From Paenibacillus allorhizosphaerae (GTDB taxonomy: Bacteria; Bacillota; Bacilli; Paenibacillales; NBRC-103111), in NCBI RefSeq assembly GCF_910594985.1, contig NZ_CAJVCE010000012.1, positions 124,001-188,000 of the forward strand: 64,000 bases of DNA, given 5' to 3'. The stretch's first letter is position 1. Each line of letters opens with the position of its first letter. The notes below the pieces were generated by a model. The model was not told where the DNA came from. It did not search any database and saw only the letters and a program-made list of their open reading frames with translations. The translations under genes and the position numbers were made by a program. This document shows positions 53,277 to 63,269 of this stretch, piece by piece.

Positions 53277-54386
53277 TTAAATGACTTTGGTTTTGGAAGC
53301 GATAAACGGTGCTTGCTTGTCTCCCGTGAGCACACGGCCTCTGTTGATAAACACGTCTTTGTCCAGGATCGCGTTCTCGATAATGACATTCTCGTCGATT
53401 TCGCAGTTTTGCAAGATGATGCTGTTTTTCACATAAGCGCCCTTGCGGATTTTCACGCCCCGGAACAATATGCTGTTCTCGACTTTCCCTTCGATCACGC
53501 ATCCGTTGGCGATCAGCGAATTGCGGGCGTGCGCATGCTCCGCATAACGGGCCGGCGGTTCGTCCTTGACCTTGGTGTAGATCAGATGCTTCTGGAAAAA
53601 CAGCTCGCGCCAAATTTTCGGATTGAGCAGCTGCATGCTGTGTTTATAATAGCTTTGGATCGTATTTACAATGCCAGTATGGCCTACGTGTTGGTATCCA
53701 TAAACGCCGAGCTTGTCGATATTTTTCATAATGCCGTCCCGCACCAGATGATCGTATCCTTGGGCTAGGCATGTCTCGACCATGTCCAGCAGCAGCTCCT
53801 TGCTCATGACGTACATCTCCATCGAGATATTGTCCGTGCGCAGCCGTCCCGAATGATCTTCGATCACCGTGACTTGCCCGTCCTCTTTGACGGCCATGCG
53901 CCGGAATTTGGCGAGCTCCTCGTCATCGGATTTTTTGTAGACGACGGTCACGTCGGCTTTTTTCTCCAGATGATAGTCCAGCACGGCGTTGAAGTCGATA
54001 TTGCACACGAGATGGCTGCGCGTAATGACGACATATTCCTCGCGTCCGCGGTAGAAGTAGTCCCGGTGGCTGTAAAATTGGAACAGGTCGCCGCGGGCCA
54101 TCCCCGTCTTCTCGTGCAGCACCGCCGGCAGCAGGAACAATCCGCCGCGCTTGCGGTCAAGATCCCATTCCTTCCCGGGCCCGAGGTGATCCATCAGCGA
54201 CCGGTATTTGTGCTCCGTGAATACGGCGACGTTCTCGATTCCAGAGTTCACCATACTCGATAATGTGAAATCGATCAGTCTGTACCGCGATCCGAACGGA
54301 ACCGACGCGACGCAGCGATTATAGGTCAGCTCTTCCAAATCTTCCGGCTCATTCACCAAGTTGATCACGCCCATCATACGCTTCAT
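53277..54386 (-). CDS. glgD: Glucose-1-phosphate adenylyltransferase accessory subunit GlgD
   Basis: 369 residues. It begins KRMMGVINLVNEPEDLEELT and has VPFGSRYRLIDFTLSSMVNSGI, with degenerate catalytic motifs compared with GlgC (no GGxGxRL loop) and C-terminal hexapeptide beta-helix repeats. In Bacillus-type bacteria GlgD forms a complex with GlgC and raises its activity. ATG at 54386; GTG at 54395 overlapping the glgC stop is an alternative. Confidence 0.92.
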   Translation of the reverse strand: MKRMMGVINLVNEPEDLEELTYNRCVASVPFGSRYRLIDFTLSSMVNSGIENVAVFTEHKYRSLMDHLGPGKEWDLDRKRGGLFLLPAVLHEKTGMARGDLFQFYSHRDYFYRGREEYVVITRSHLVCNIDFNAVLDYHLEKKADVTVVYKKSDDEELAKFRRMAVKEDGQVTVIEDHSGRLRTDNISMEMYVMSKELLLDMVETCLAQGYDHLVRDGIMKNIDKLGVYGYQHVGHTGIVNTIQSYYKHSMQLLNPKIWRELFFQKHLIYTKVKDEPPARYAEHAHARNSLIANGCVIEGKVENSILFRGVKIRKGAYVKNSIILQNCEIDENVIIENAILDKDVFINRGRVLTGDKQAPFIASKTKVI

Positions 54387-54391
54387 AAGAC

Positions 54392-55561
54392 TCACCCTTT
54401 CGCCGATGCCATAGTGTCTTTGCCGATTCGCTCGTTGCTGCCGATCAAAATAATGTCCTGACCGGCTCCGCTGTCCGGATCTCCAATAACGCTGCCGTCT
54501 TCCACCACCGTGCCTTCTCCGATAATCGCCTTATGGATGATGACGTTGCTGCCGATCGTTACATTCGGCATAATGACCGAATCCTTGATCAAGCTGCCTT
54601 CGCCTACCGTCACGCCGTAGAACAGTACGGAATGATCGACTTCGCCGAACACGCAGCAGCCTTCATTGACGAGGGAACGACGGATTTGCGCGGTAGATGC
54701 GATATATTGACCCGGCTGGCACGGATTCACCGAATAGATACGCCATTCGCTGTCGTTCAAATTGAATTCCGGCTTTTCTTCGAGCAAATCCATATTGGCT
54801 TCCCACAAACTTTGAATCGTGCCGACGTCTTTCCAATAGCCGGCGAATGGGTAAGCGTACATGTTCCGCTGATCTCTCAGCATGCCGGGAATCAAATCTT
54901 TGCCGAAATCTTTACTCGATTCCAGATTCGCTTCATCCTCGATCAAGCACTGCTTCAGCGCTTTCCAATCGAATATATAAATACCCATTGAAGCCAGATT
55001 GCTCTTCGGCTCTTTCGGTTTCTCTTCAAATTCGGTAATCCGTTCTTCCTCATCGACGCTCATGATGCCGAACCGGCTCGCCTCCTCCCATTTGACGGGA
55101 ATGACGGCAATCGTAACATCCGCCCCTTTCTTTTTGTGAAAGTCGAGCATGAGATCGTAGTTCATTTTGTAGATGTGGTCGCCCGAAATAATGAGCACGT
55201 ATTCGGGGTCGTATTGCTCGATGAACGAAATGTTGCGGTAGATCGCATTCGCTGTTCCTTTGTACCAGTCTCCCCCGCTCTGTTCCATAAACGGCGGAAG
55301 CACGGTCACGCCGCCGTGTTTGCGATCCAAATCCCACGGGGCTCCAATCCCGATATATGTATTCAGCACGAGCGGCTGGTATTGCGTCAGCACGCCGACC
55401 GTATCGATTCCGGAGTTAGTGCAGTTGCTTAAAGTAAAGTCGATGATCCGGTACTTTCCGCCGAAGTGAACTGCCGGTTTTGCCAGTTTGTTCGTCAATA
55501 GCCCTAACCGTCTTCCTTCGCCACCTGCGAGCAGCATGGCCACACACTCTTTTTTACGCAT
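54392..55561 (-). CDS. glgC: Glucose-1-phosphate adenylyltransferase GlgC
   Basis: 389 residues. Nucleotide-binding [33 protein letters not shown], substrate loop [11 protein letters not shown], and FEEKPKEP with conserved Glu and Lys, then a C-terminal left-handed beta-helix. It makes ADP-glucose, the committed step of glycogen synthesis. It is translationally close to glgB (22 bases) and to glgD (overlapping region). Confidence 0.95.
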   Translation of the reverse strand: MRKKECVAMLLAGGEGRRLGLLTNKLAKPAVHFGGKYRIIDFTLSNCTNSGIDTVGVLTQYQPLVLNTYIGIGAPWDLDRKHGGVTVLPPFMEQSGGDWYKGTANAIYRNISFIEQYDPEYVLIISGDHIYKMNYDLMLDFHKKKGADVTIAVIPVKWEEASRFGIMSVDEEERITEFEEKPKEPKSNLASMGIYIFDWKALKQCLIEDEANLESSKDFGKDLIPGMLRDQRNMYAYPFAGYWKDVGTIQSLWEANMDLLEEKPEFNLNDSEWRIYSVNPCQPGQYIASTAQIRRSLVNEGCCVFGEVDHSVLFYGVTVGEGSLIKDSVIMPNVTIGSNVIIHKAIIGEGTVVEDGSVIGDPDSGAGQDIILIGSNERIGKDTMASAKG

Positions 55562-55583
55562 CGGCTTCTCTACCCTTCTGTCA

Positions 55584-57500
55584 CTATTGGGTTGTGCTGT
55601 TACGATGAATATTGATAGGTTTGAAAAAAACGGTTGCGAGCGGCGGCACCGCGATCTGCAAACTGAACGGCTGATTGTGACATGGCCGATTAATCGCCTT
55701 CAACATGCCGGCGTTCAGCTGGCCGGAGCCGCCGTATTCCCCTGCGTCGCTGTTCAGCAGTTCGACATAATCGCCTGCAAACGGTACGCCGATCCGGTAC
55801 TTTTCATGGAATACCGGAGTAAAATTGCTTACGACGATCAAGTGGTCTTCCGGTTTGGACGACTTCCTCATAAAGGTGACGATGCTTTGCTTATGATCGT
55901 GCGGGTCGATCCAGGAAAAGCCTTCCGGCCGGTGATCCAGCTCCCAGAGCGAAGCTTCCCGCAAATAGACCCGGTTCAAATCGCGAACAAACCGGTGCAT
56001 GCTGCGATGGCTGTCATATCCGAGCAGCTCCCAGTCGAGGTCCTCCAAATCCTTCCACTCGTCAAATTGCCCGAACTCGCCGCCCATAAAGAGCAGCTTT
56101 TTCCCCGGGTGCCCCATCATATACCCGTAGAGCGTCCGCAGACCGGCAAACTTTTGCCAATAGTCCCCGGGCATTTTGTTCAGCAGCGATTTCTTGCCGT
56201 GCACCACTTCATCATGGGAAAGCGGGAGCACGTAGTTTTCAGAGTACGTGTACATGAAGCTGAAGGTCAGCAGCTGATGACGGCTGTGCCGAAAATACGG
56301 ATCCAATTCCATATATTTCAACATATCGTTCATCCAGCCCATGTTCCATTTGTAATTGAAACCGAGACCTCCTTCATGCACGGGCGCCGTTACGAGCGGC
56401 CAATCGGTGGAATCCTCCGCCATCATCAGCGCATCGGGGAAGTAGCGGAATACCGTATGGTTCAGCTTCTTGATGAAATCGATCGCCTCGAGATTCTCGT
56501 CCCCTCCACGGGCGTTTTTCACCCATTGCTCGCGCGGCTTGCCGAAATTCAGGAACAGCATGCTGGCAACGGCATCGACGCGCAATCCGTCAATATGGTA
56601 GCGGTCGAGCCAGAAGAGCGCATTGGAGATCAGAAAGCTGACGACTTCCGGCTTGGTATAATCAAAGGACAATGTCCCCCATTCGGTTTTTTCCGCTATC
56701 GCCGGATCGTTGTATTCGTACAGCGGTTTCCCGTCGAACTGCCGCAGCCCATGCTCGTCTTTGACAAAATGACCCGGCACCCAGTCCATGATGACGCCGA
56801 TGCCTTCACTATGGCAGCGGTCCACGAAATACATGAAGTCGCCGGGCGTCCCGAAACGGCTTGTTACGGAGTAATATCCGGTAGCCTGGTAGCCCCATGA
56901 ACGGTCATACGGATGTTCAGCCAAAGGCAGCAGCTCGATGTGCGTGTAGCCCATTTCCTTCACGTAGGCGACAAGCTCCACGGCCAGTTCCCGGTAGGTT
57001 CGGCAGCTTCCGTCCGACTTCTTCTTCCACGTCCCCAGATGCACCTCATAAATGTTCATCGGCGAGCGATAAACCGAGCGGCCTCTTTTTTGCGCTTGCC
57101 ATGCCTGATCCGTCCATTCGTAGCCTTCCAGCGAAACGACCCGGGATGCCGTCCCCGGCTTCAGCTCCGACCAGAACGCATATGGATCGGCTTTGTACAG
57201 CAACGTGCCGGAGGCGGTGACGATTTCGTACTTGTAGTACTCCCCTTCGCGCACCCCGGGCACGAAAAGAAACCATACCCCCCATGTACTAATCTTCTGC
57301 ATCGGGTGCGCCGTTCCGTCCCAGCAGTTAAAATCGCCCACCACCCGGACCTGACTGGCGTGCGGCGCCCATACGGCGAAACGAACGCCCGCTACTCCGC
57401 CGATGTCGGCCGGATGTGCGCCGAGCATACGGTAGCTCTGGAACAAATTGCCCTCATGGAACAAAAACAAGTCCTCCGGGCCGGGGATTAAGCTGTTCAC
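55584..57500 (-). CDS. glgB: 1,4-alpha-glucan branching enzyme
   Basis: 638 residues. N-terminal CBM48 module ([25 protein letters not shown]), GH13 barrel with [13 protein letters not shown] (nucleophile Asp), [10 protein letters not shown] (acid Glu) and [11 protein letters not shown], then the C-terminal all-beta domain. It makes alpha-1,6 branches. GTG start with GAGGGG 11 bases upstream. It is the first gene of glgB-glgC-glgD-glgA. Confidence 0.95.
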   Translation of the reverse strand: MNSLIPGPEDLFLFHEGNLFQSYRMLGAHPADIGGVAGVRFAVWAPHASQVRVVGDFNCWDGTAHPMQKISTWGVWFLFVPGVREGEYYKYEIVTASGTLLYKADPYAFWSELKPGTASRVVSLEGYEWTDQAWQAQKRGRSVYRSPMNIYEVHLGTWKKKSDGSCRTYRELAVELVAYVKEMGYTHIELLPLAEHPYDRSWGYQATGYYSVTSRFGTPGDFMYFVDRCHSEGIGVIMDWVPGHFVKDEHGLRQFDGKPLYEYNDPAIAEKTEWGTLSFDYTKPEVVSFLISNALFWLDRYHIDGLRVDAVASMLFLNFGKPREQWVKNARGGDENLEAIDFIKKLNHTVFRYFPDALMMAEDSTDWPLVTAPVHEGGLGFNYKWNMGWMNDMLKYMELDPYFRHSRHQLLTFSFMYTYSENYVLPLSHDEVVHGKKSLLNKMPGDYWQKFAGLRTLYGYMMGHPGKKLLFMGGEFGQFDEWKDLEDLDWELLGYDSHRSMHRFVRDLNRVYLREASLWELDHRPEGFSWIDPHDHKQSIVTFMRKSSKPEDHLIVVSNFTPVFHEKYRIGVPFAGDYVELLNSDAGEYGGSGQLNAGMLKAINRPCHNQPFSLQIAVPPLATVFFKPINIHRNSTTQ

Positions 57501-57678
57501 GACCGATTCATCCCCTCTTTGTTTGATTTTTGAGCCTATATAACAGAAATACTACATCGCGCTTTAAATTCCTCTCTGCCGCATGCATTTTTCACATGTC
57601 TTCTTTTGACTGATCACGTCGAATTTCGTAAATACATTTTATGGAAAAAGCAGGATTTTACCTGTCCACGGAGAATTG

Positions 57679-57706
57679 ATTGTAGCATGCGTCATTCGCC
57701 GGTCAA
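57679..57706 (-). promoter_or_regulatory. Probable promoter of the glg operon
   Basis: TTGACC (57701-57706) and TACAAT (57679-57684) with a 16-base spacer on the minus strand. The leader to the glgB start is about 170 bases. Confidence 0.55.
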
Positions 57707-57763
57707 CCGGATGAGGATGAGAACACATAACCAAAGTGCAGGAAGAGAGGAACAAAGAATACA

Positions 57764-58897
57764 ATGAACGATAAAGTGAAAGGGCTTGTACTCGGTTTAT
57801 CGCTGGGCGTAATGATGACAGGGTCGATCGCCTTTGCGAGCGGGACACAGATTGAAGTATATTTCCAAAATCTGAAATATATGTTCGACGGCGTGGAGAA
57901 AAAACCGACAGAAGAACAAGGGGCCGGATTCATCTACAACGGAACGACGTACGTTCCGCTTCGCTTCGTCAGCGAGGCGCTCGGCAAGGAAGTCGGCTAT
58001 GATGCCGATACCGAAACAATCTGGGTAGGCAAGAAACCGAATGCGATCGTAGCCGCTTATCAAGGCGGGCAAGTCACGCAAGAGGAGCTGGATACGTATA
58101 TCAAGCTGAACCGCTTTGTCCAATCTTCGGTTGTTGGAAATACGCAGGATCAACGGTTCATGGACATGGCGCTGCGGCATCTGATCGGCTACCGCATTCT
58201 GGACAGCCGATTGACCGACGAGATGAAAGACGCGGTAACGAAAGAGACGGACAAGCAGTTGGAGCAAATCAAACAATACCTTCTGCTGACGCGCGGCAGC
58301 GACGATCTGTCGTCGCTCCTCGCGAAGGAAGGATTTACCGTGGAAGACCTGCGCGGCTTCGTCCGGCTGTATGTCGGAGGCAATCAAGTGCTGACTTCAG
58401 GGATAACGGATTTGGAGATCCGGAATGTATACGTCGATCAAGCAACCCATCTGGAGCTGCTGTCCGCATCGGTCCGCCACATCTTGATCGGCTTCTCCGA
58501 TCCGAACGGCAACCAGCGCTCCAAGGAAGATACGCTCAAGCTCGCTCAAGATTTAAAGGCGAGACTGGATAAAGGCGAAGATTTTGCGCAGCTGGCAAAG
58601 CAGTTTTCCGAAGACCCGGGCTCCAAGGATAACGGGGGGCTTTATGAGGATGCGATGGTCAGAGATTGGGTGGAACCGTTCAAAAATGCGGTAAAGCAGC
58701 TTAAACTGAATGAAATCAGCAAACCGGTAGAAACCGAGTTCGGTTATCACGTCATTCGCGTCGAATCGTTGAGGACCCTTCACATCGAAGAAGCGAAGGA
58801 TGAAATTGTTCAGGGTTTGGTCAACGAGCACTACAACAAATTCATGAATGACGAGTTGCCGGGACTTATCGAGAAAATCGAGCTGTCGAAGAAGTAA
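57764..58897 (+). CDS. Parvulin-type peptidyl-prolyl isomerase with copper-amine-oxidase-like N-domain
   Basis: 377 residues. Signal peptide (VKGLVLGLSLGVMMTGSIAFA), one copper-amine-oxidase-like repeat (YVPLRFVSEALGKEVGYDADTETIWVG), a SurA/PrsA-like helical chaperone region (about 90-215), and a rotamase domain (VRHILIGF, DLKARLDKGEDFAQLAKQFSEDPGSKDNGG, KPVETEFGYHVIRVES). It acts outside the membrane in protein folding, like PrsA, but carries no lipobox. The N-terminal module is not usual in PrsA. It has its own terminator. Confidence 0.88.
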   Translation: MNDKVKGLVLGLSLGVMMTGSIAFASGTQIEVYFQNLKYMFDGVEKKPTEEQGAGFIYNGTTYVPLRFVSEALGKEVGYDADTETIWVGKKPNAIVAAYQGGQVTQEELDTYIKLNRFVQSSVVGNTQDQRFMDMALRHLIGYRILDSRLTDEMKDAVTKETDKQLEQIKQYLLLTRGSDDLSSLLAKEGFTVEDLRGFVRLYVGGNQVLTSGITDLEIRNVYVDQATHLELLSASVRHILIGFSDPNGNQRSKEDTLKLAQDLKARLDKGEDFAQLAKQFSEDPGSKDNGGLYEDAMVRDWVEPFKNAVKQLKLNEISKPVETEFGYHVIRVESLRTLHIEEAKDEIVQGLVNEHYNKFMNDELPGLIEKIELSKK

Positions 58898-58954
58898 TAT
58901 GTCGTTGATCGACTCTGCCGTTTCGGATACGGAGTGCGAGCACATATGTTCATT

Positions 58955-58991
58955 AGGGGCGGGCCATGGAGGCCGCCCCTTTCGCATTTTA
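58955..58991 (+). terminator. Rho-independent terminator of the parvulin gene
   Basis: Stem AGGGGCGG/CCGCCCCT with a 10-base loop, followed by TTTCGCATTTT, about 60 bases past the stop. Confidence 0.85.
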
Positions 58992-59009
58992 TATGATACC
59001 GCCGTCGCT

Positions 59010-59608
59010 TTATCGTAACGCGTCCATATGAGAAGTATTGTTCAGGAAATGGACTCTTCGCTCGTTTGGCTTCATTTCCACCAAGTGAATGGCCGTGTCT
59101 CCGTTGTTAAAATAAAAATCCTTATTAACCGGCATTTTAAAAAAGGAGCGGAGCAGGCAGTTGATCACCCTCCATGAGATACGATGGCAATGCGTTCATG
59201 ATTGGCGGAACTGACAATTTTAGAAAATACGGCTTCGATCCTCATGCGAAACTCGATGGCCGATTCCCCGTTCTCGATCCGTTCGTGAAGTTTTAACTTT
59301 CGAGGCAAGGGATACTTCTTTGCTTCTTCGAAAGACAGACCTGCCAAAATGCCATTGTTTAGCTCCATTAAATCGTCTTCATACTGAACCGGACATTTCA
59401 CCTTATCCGCAACGATGGCAGCCGTTTCGCTTGCTCTTCTCAGCGTACTGGCCCAAATCAATTGTGGCGGGAATTCGCTAAGTACTCTCTCCGCCAGCAA
59501 AGCCGCTTGTTTGCGGCCGAGTTCGGTCAGCGGGAAATCCGCTCTTCCTTCATGCACATTCAATACGTCCGCTTCCGATTGCCCGTGTCGAATGAAAAGA
59601 ATTTGCAT
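59010..59608 (-). pseudogene. Histidine phosphatase (PGM-like) gene, interrupted by a one-base frameshift
   Basis: From ATG 59608 (GGAGG seven bases upstream) the frame carries LFIRHGQSEADV, the Arg of STLRRASETAAI and the His of IVSHGG, then stops at 59165 after about 147 residues. Reading on in the neighbouring frame gives VINCLLRSFFKMP to TAIHLVEMKPNERRVHFL, ending in TAA at 59010-59012, exactly the missing C-terminal part. Adding one G to the GGAGGG run near 59169 restores a protein of about 200 residues, the usual family length. It is therefore a broken gene or a sequencing error. Confidence 0.8.
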
Positions 59609-59636
59609 CTCCAACCCTCCGTCATTCCGAAAAATG

Positions 59637-61070
59637 TTATATCCTTCTTCCTTGCAATCGGATAGGTATGTCCGATTTAATCGCTTCCGTCACTTGAACA
59701 TCCACCAGATCATCGGTAAATGTACATTTTATCTTGAGCGTGTATGGCGTCTCGATAAACCGCCACTCCATCTCAAAGATGTCGGCGGCACTCCACATCC
59801 CGCTCGCGGCAACGGCGAACGAATGGTCTCGCAGTTCCATGCTGCCGCTCGCCCAATAACCGATCCCGCAGCTGACGAAATGCTCCCCTTGGGGATTCCA
59901 CAAGGTCATCTCGCATGTATCCCCCGCAAACCGGATCGAGGCGGCATAAAGGTGCAGCTCATTAGCGGAAAAATCGTACCGGTAGCCGGATACCCGTTCT
60001 GCCGCAGAAGTTACCGGTCGGTTCGAGTCCAAAGGAGCGTAGGCTATGGAATCCATTCTGCTTGTCAATTCGCTAAAATGTGCATCATCATGAGGCAGCG
60101 GGTTATCCTGCATACCGGGCAGCAGATGCTCCCATATCAGGTCAAGCACCTCTTGAATCTCCTTGACCCCGGCCGTTACGGCAATGACCGCTTCCTGGTC
60201 CGGCATTACGATGCAAAGTTGCCCTTGGGCCCCGTCAGCCCTGAAAGCTCCATGCCGGCACGGCCAAAAGTGATAGCCATATCCCTGGTAGTCCCGTTTT
60301 TTTCTCCCCGTTGAAATATGCAACGACGTCGCTTCGCGAATCCAGCCTTCAGACAGCAGCTGCTTGCCGTTCCACCGGCCTTTCTGAAGATACAGTTGCC
60401 CAAAACGGGCTAAGTGTTCCGTCTTCAACCAAAGTCCGGAGCCTCCAAGATGAATGCCGTCAGGACAAGACTCCCACTTCGCTCCCTCGATCCCAAGCGG
60501 TTCGAACAACCTTGGCGCCAAGTAATCAAGCAAGTGTAAGCCCGTCACTTCTTGAACGATGGCCGAAAGCAAATAACTAGCGCAGCTGTTATACGCAAAA
60601 TGAGTTCCCGGTTCATGCTCGATCGGCACATCCAAAAAATCTTGCACCCAGTTCCCTTTTTCCCGAGTCCGGCTGTTCCAGCATCGGCGAACCGCCATAT
60701 TCGTTTGTCCGGTCGACATCGTTAGCAGATGTTCTACGCGTAGTAAGCGTAATCGATCGTCGCTCTCCGTGCTCCGTTCTCCCAATATAGATAGTACCAA
60801 GTCGTCGACAGCCAGCAGTCCTTCGTCCACAGCAAAGCCTACTGCCGTTGAAACAAAGCTTTTGCTCAAGGAGAACAGCATACGCGGAATCTCCGAATCA
60901 TAGGGAGCCCATTGCGCTTCGGCAACCACTTGTCCGTATCGAAGCAGCATAAAGCAGTGCAGACCGATTTGCCTGGAATCCGCTTCTTTCAAAAATGCCG
61001 AAACGGAGGACGGCAAAATACCGACGGTTTCCGGCCTGCATCGGGGAAAAACAAATGATGAATGCGACAT
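59637..61070 (-). CDS. Serine hydrolase, class C beta-lactamase/penicillin-binding-like family
   Basis: 477 residues, no signal peptide seen. Catalytic motifs: SxxK in FSLSKSFVS (nucleophile), YxN in FAYNSCAS, and a GxG-type segment near RADGAQGQL. The C-terminal 130 residues form an extra beta-domain. The family includes esterases and D-amino-acid peptidases as well as true beta-lactamases; without a signal peptide an esterase-like role is more likely. ATG at 61070, nine bases after GAGGAG. Confidence 0.85.
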   Translation of the reverse strand: MSHSSFVFPRCRPETVGILPSSVSAFLKEADSRQIGLHCFMLLRYGQVVAEAQWAPYDSEIPRMLFSLSKSFVSTAVGFAVDEGLLAVDDLVLSILGERSTESDDRLRLLRVEHLLTMSTGQTNMAVRRCWNSRTREKGNWVQDFLDVPIEHEPGTHFAYNSCASYLLSAIVQEVTGLHLLDYLAPRLFEPLGIEGAKWESCPDGIHLGGSGLWLKTEHLARFGQLYLQKGRWNGKQLLSEGWIREATSLHISTGRKKRDYQGYGYHFWPCRHGAFRADGAQGQLCIVMPDQEAVIAVTAGVKEIQEVLDLIWEHLLPGMQDNPLPHDDAHFSELTSRMDSIAYAPLDSNRPVTSAAERVSGYRYDFSANELHLYAASIRFAGDTCEMTLWNPQGEHFVSCGIGYWASGSMELRDHSFAVAASGMWSAADIFEMEWRFIETPYTLKIKCTFTDDLVDVQVTEAIKSDIPIRLQGRRI

Positions 61071-61301
61071 GAACATTCGCTCCTCAGGATGGATCTCTAA
61101 ATAATAAATGAATATTAGACACTTCTGCCGGCCGGCTTTATAACTTTATCCCTTTTTTACCAAATTGTGTAGACTATATTTTTTTTAACATCCGTCTGCC
61201 TCTGTTTTCACGTATCAGCCGATTTGTGGTATCCGATCGTCAAATCGTGTAGAATGTTTAAGAACCAAGAAACATTTACCGACAAAGGATGGTCCCTATT
61301 T

Positions 61302-62165
61302 ATGTTTGCAGCACAGGATTGGAAAGATTACGAGCTGATTGATACCGGAGGCGGCGAAAAACTGGAACGATGGGGCAGCATCGTGCTGAGACGCCCCGAT
61401 CCGCAAATCATTTGGCCGCTGCTGAAAGAAACCGGCGACTGGCGCGAAGCGGATGCACATTACCACCGCAGCTCCAGCGGCGGCGGCAGCTGGGAATATA
61501 AGAAGGAAATCCCGGAACGATGGACGATCTCCTATAAAGGTTTATCGTTTCATATTAAGCCGACGAGTTTCAAGCACACGGGCCTGTTCCCGGAACAGGC
61601 CGTGAACTGGAGTTGGATGATCGACAAAATCCGCAGTGCCGGCAGGCCGATTCGGGTTCTGAACTTATTCGCGTACACCGGTGGCGCATCCGTAGCCTGC
61701 GCTTCGGCCGGCGCTGAAGTGTGTCACGTCGATGCATCCAAAGGCGTAGTCACTTGGGCCAAGGAAAACTTGCAGCTTTCCGCCCTTGGCGATCGTCCGG
61801 TCCGGTTCATTACCGATGACGTATTCAAGTTCGTGCAGCGCGAGCAGCGCCGCGGCAGCAAATACGATGCGATTATTATGGACCCGCCGTCGTACGGACG
61901 CGGTCCGAACGGAGAAACATGGAAGCTGGAAACGAATTTGTATCCGTTCGTCGAGTCGTGCATGGAAATACTGACGGACAAGCCGTTGTTTTTCCTGATC
62001 AACTCTTATACAACGGGTATATCGGCTACCGTTTTGAAAAACATACTTTCCTTGTCCATAGGCCGCAAGTACGGCGGAACGATTAGCTGCGGCGAAATCG
62101 GACTGCCGATCACCGCTTCCAAGCTGTCGCTGCCGTGCGGCATTCTGGGGCGTTGGGAGGCGTAG
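61302..62165 (+). CDS. Class I SAM-dependent methyltransferase (RlmI/RlmK-like rRNA methyltransferase)
   Basis: 287 residues. SAM motif VLNLFAYTGGASVACASAGAEVCHVDASKG and catalytic DPPSYGRGPNGETWKLE (motif IV, NPPY-like). The fold matches 23S rRNA m5C/m7G methyltransferases of the RlmI type without the PUA domain. ATG at 61302 with AAAGGATGG upstream; the longer frame to 61224 lacks signs of protein coding. It is three bases from the pseudouridine synthase gene, and together they form an rRNA/tRNA modification operon. Confidence 0.88.
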   Translation: MFAAQDWKDYELIDTGGGEKLERWGSIVLRRPDPQIIWPLLKETGDWREADAHYHRSSSGGGSWEYKKEIPERWTISYKGLSFHIKPTSFKHTGLFPEQAVNWSWMIDKIRSAGRPIRVLNLFAYTGGASVACASAGAEVCHVDASKGVVTWAKENLQLSALGDRPVRFITDDVFKFVQREQRRGSKYDAIIMDPPSYGRGPNGETWKLETNLYPFVESCMEILTDKPLFFLINSYTTGISATVLKNILSLSIGRKYGGTISCGEIGLPITASKLSLPCGILGRWEA

Positions 62166-62168
62166 CAT

Positions 62169-62855
62169 ATGGCCGGCGCTTCCCCTTCCATCCCGGTCCT
62201 GTACGAGGATAATCACATTATCGTCGTCGTCAAGCCTCCGAATGTGCCGACCCAGGAAGACGACTCGCAAGACCCCGATATGCTGTCGCTGATCAAGGCG
62301 GACTTGAAAGTACGTCATAACAAGCCCGGCAACGTCTACCTCGGTCTCGTTCACCGGCTGGATCGTCCGGTCGGCGGCGTCATGGTATTCGCCAAAACGT
62401 CCAAAGCGGCTTCACGATTGTCGGATGCCGTACGTACACGCGAAATTCGCAAGAAATATACGGCGATCGTTCACGGCAAGCTGAAGGAGCCGCAAGGAAG
62501 TCTGAGGCATTATTTGCTGAAAGATTCGAAGACGAACACCGTTTCCGTCGTGCCGGCCGGCAAACCGAGTGCAAAGGAAGCGCTGCTCGACTACAGCGTA
62601 ACCGGTCATGCCGACGGCTTATCCCGCGTGCAGATCGAGCTGCACACCGGCCGGCCGCACCAGATTCGCGTGCAATTCGCCACGATCGGCTGTCCGCTTG
62701 TCGGCGACCAGCGGTATGGGGGGCAGCATGCGACGCCCGGGCAGCAGATTGCGCTCTGGTCTACGGAGCTCGGCTTCGCCCATCCGGTGACCAAAGAGGA
62801 GCTGCGCTTCACATCCGCTCCGCCTAGAAGCTATCCGTGGATTTTGTGGGACTAG
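62169..62855 (+). CDS. RluA-family pseudouridine synthase
   Basis: 228 residues. The catalytic Asp lies in LVHRLDRPVGGVMVFAKTS. Other family marks are LYEDNHIIVVVKPPNVPTQ, REIRKKYTAIVHGKL and VQIELHTGRPHQIRVQF. It isomerises uridine in rRNA or tRNA; the N-terminal S4 domain present in some members is absent here. GGGAGG lies eight bases before ATG. It is cotranscribed with the methyltransferase gene. Confidence 0.92.
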   Translation: MAGASPSIPVLYEDNHIIVVVKPPNVPTQEDDSQDPDMLSLIKADLKVRHNKPGNVYLGLVHRLDRPVGGVMVFAKTSKAASRLSDAVRTREIRKKYTAIVHGKLKEPQGSLRHYLLKDSKTNTVSVVPAGKPSAKEALLDYSVTGHADGLSRVQIELHTGRPHQIRVQFATIGCPLVGDQRYGGQHATPGQQIALWSTELGFAHPVTKEELRFTSAPPRSYPWILWD

Positions 62856-62928
62856 AGATTATGCGCTCGCCTGAAAAAACGCAATCGCCGACTTTTCAAT
62901 AACGGTGCAAATATGTTATGATGAAATT

Positions 62929-63069
62929 ACAAACGTTCACGAAACGAAGAAACCGCAGATGTTGGCGCATCCGCGGTTTCCGTACAATAGATTGCCTTCA
63001 AGGCGATCGGCATAAGGAACGCTGCAGACCTCCTGGCTTGTTGGGCTCAAGGGAGGTCTACTTTTTTTT
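62929..63069 (+). ncRNA. Probable antisense RNA antitoxin
   Basis: A possible promoter (TTTCAA at 62894-62899, 17 bases, TATGAT at 62917-62922) precedes a 140-base stretch with no ORF. It folds into hairpin GAAACCGC/GCGGTTTC (62949-62980, inner GATG/CATC) and ends in an intrinsic terminator (AGACCTCC/GGAGGTCT, 63026-63059, then T8 at 63062-63069). The terminator overlaps the 3' end of the convergent toxin gene, so the RNAs would pair over the toxin 3' region. Confidence 0.55.
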
Positions 63070-63141
63070 CAAGTAGGAAAGCAAGGCGATGATAAACATG
63101 CCAAACATGAACATGACCGTCAACGCATCCCTGACTTCCAT
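63058..63141 (-). CDS. Putative holin-like type I toxin
   Basis: 27 residues: an acidic start (EVRDALT), one hydrophobic membrane segment (VMFMFGMFIIALLSYL) and a lysine tail. This matches the short holin-like toxins of Bacillota type I systems. AAAGGAGG lies seven bases before ATG 63141, but the leader (63142-63170) can fold so that CTCCT pairs with AGGAG, hiding the ribosome binding site, a common trait of these toxins. A convergent antisense RNA covers its 3' end. The longer frame to 63246 includes the promoter region and is not coding. Confidence 0.7.
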   Translation of the reverse strand: MEVRDALTVMFMFGMFIIALLSYLKKK

Positions 63142-63204
63142 GGCAACACCTCCTTTCCAGGAGACGTGCCAACCACCCTTGGGGGCCGATTCTATTGCCT
63201 CTTT

Positions 63205-63233
63205 ATCATACCATAATTTTCTATGCATGAGAA
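63205..63233 (-). promoter_or_regulatory. Promoter of the toxin transcript
   Basis: TTCTCA (63228-63233) and TATGAT (63205-63210) with a 17-base spacer; the TGG just upstream of the -10 resembles an extended -10. Transcription should start near 63198, giving a leader of about 57 bases. Confidence 0.55.
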
Positions 63234-63269
63234 CATATATTCGCATTTCGCGAATATAGTCCTATTTCA

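Noticed and set aside
55488..56900. A 470-codon open frame on the plus strand
   Set aside because: It lies wholly antisense to glgB, has no recognisable protein pattern and no ribosome binding site; it is a shadow of the branching enzyme gene.
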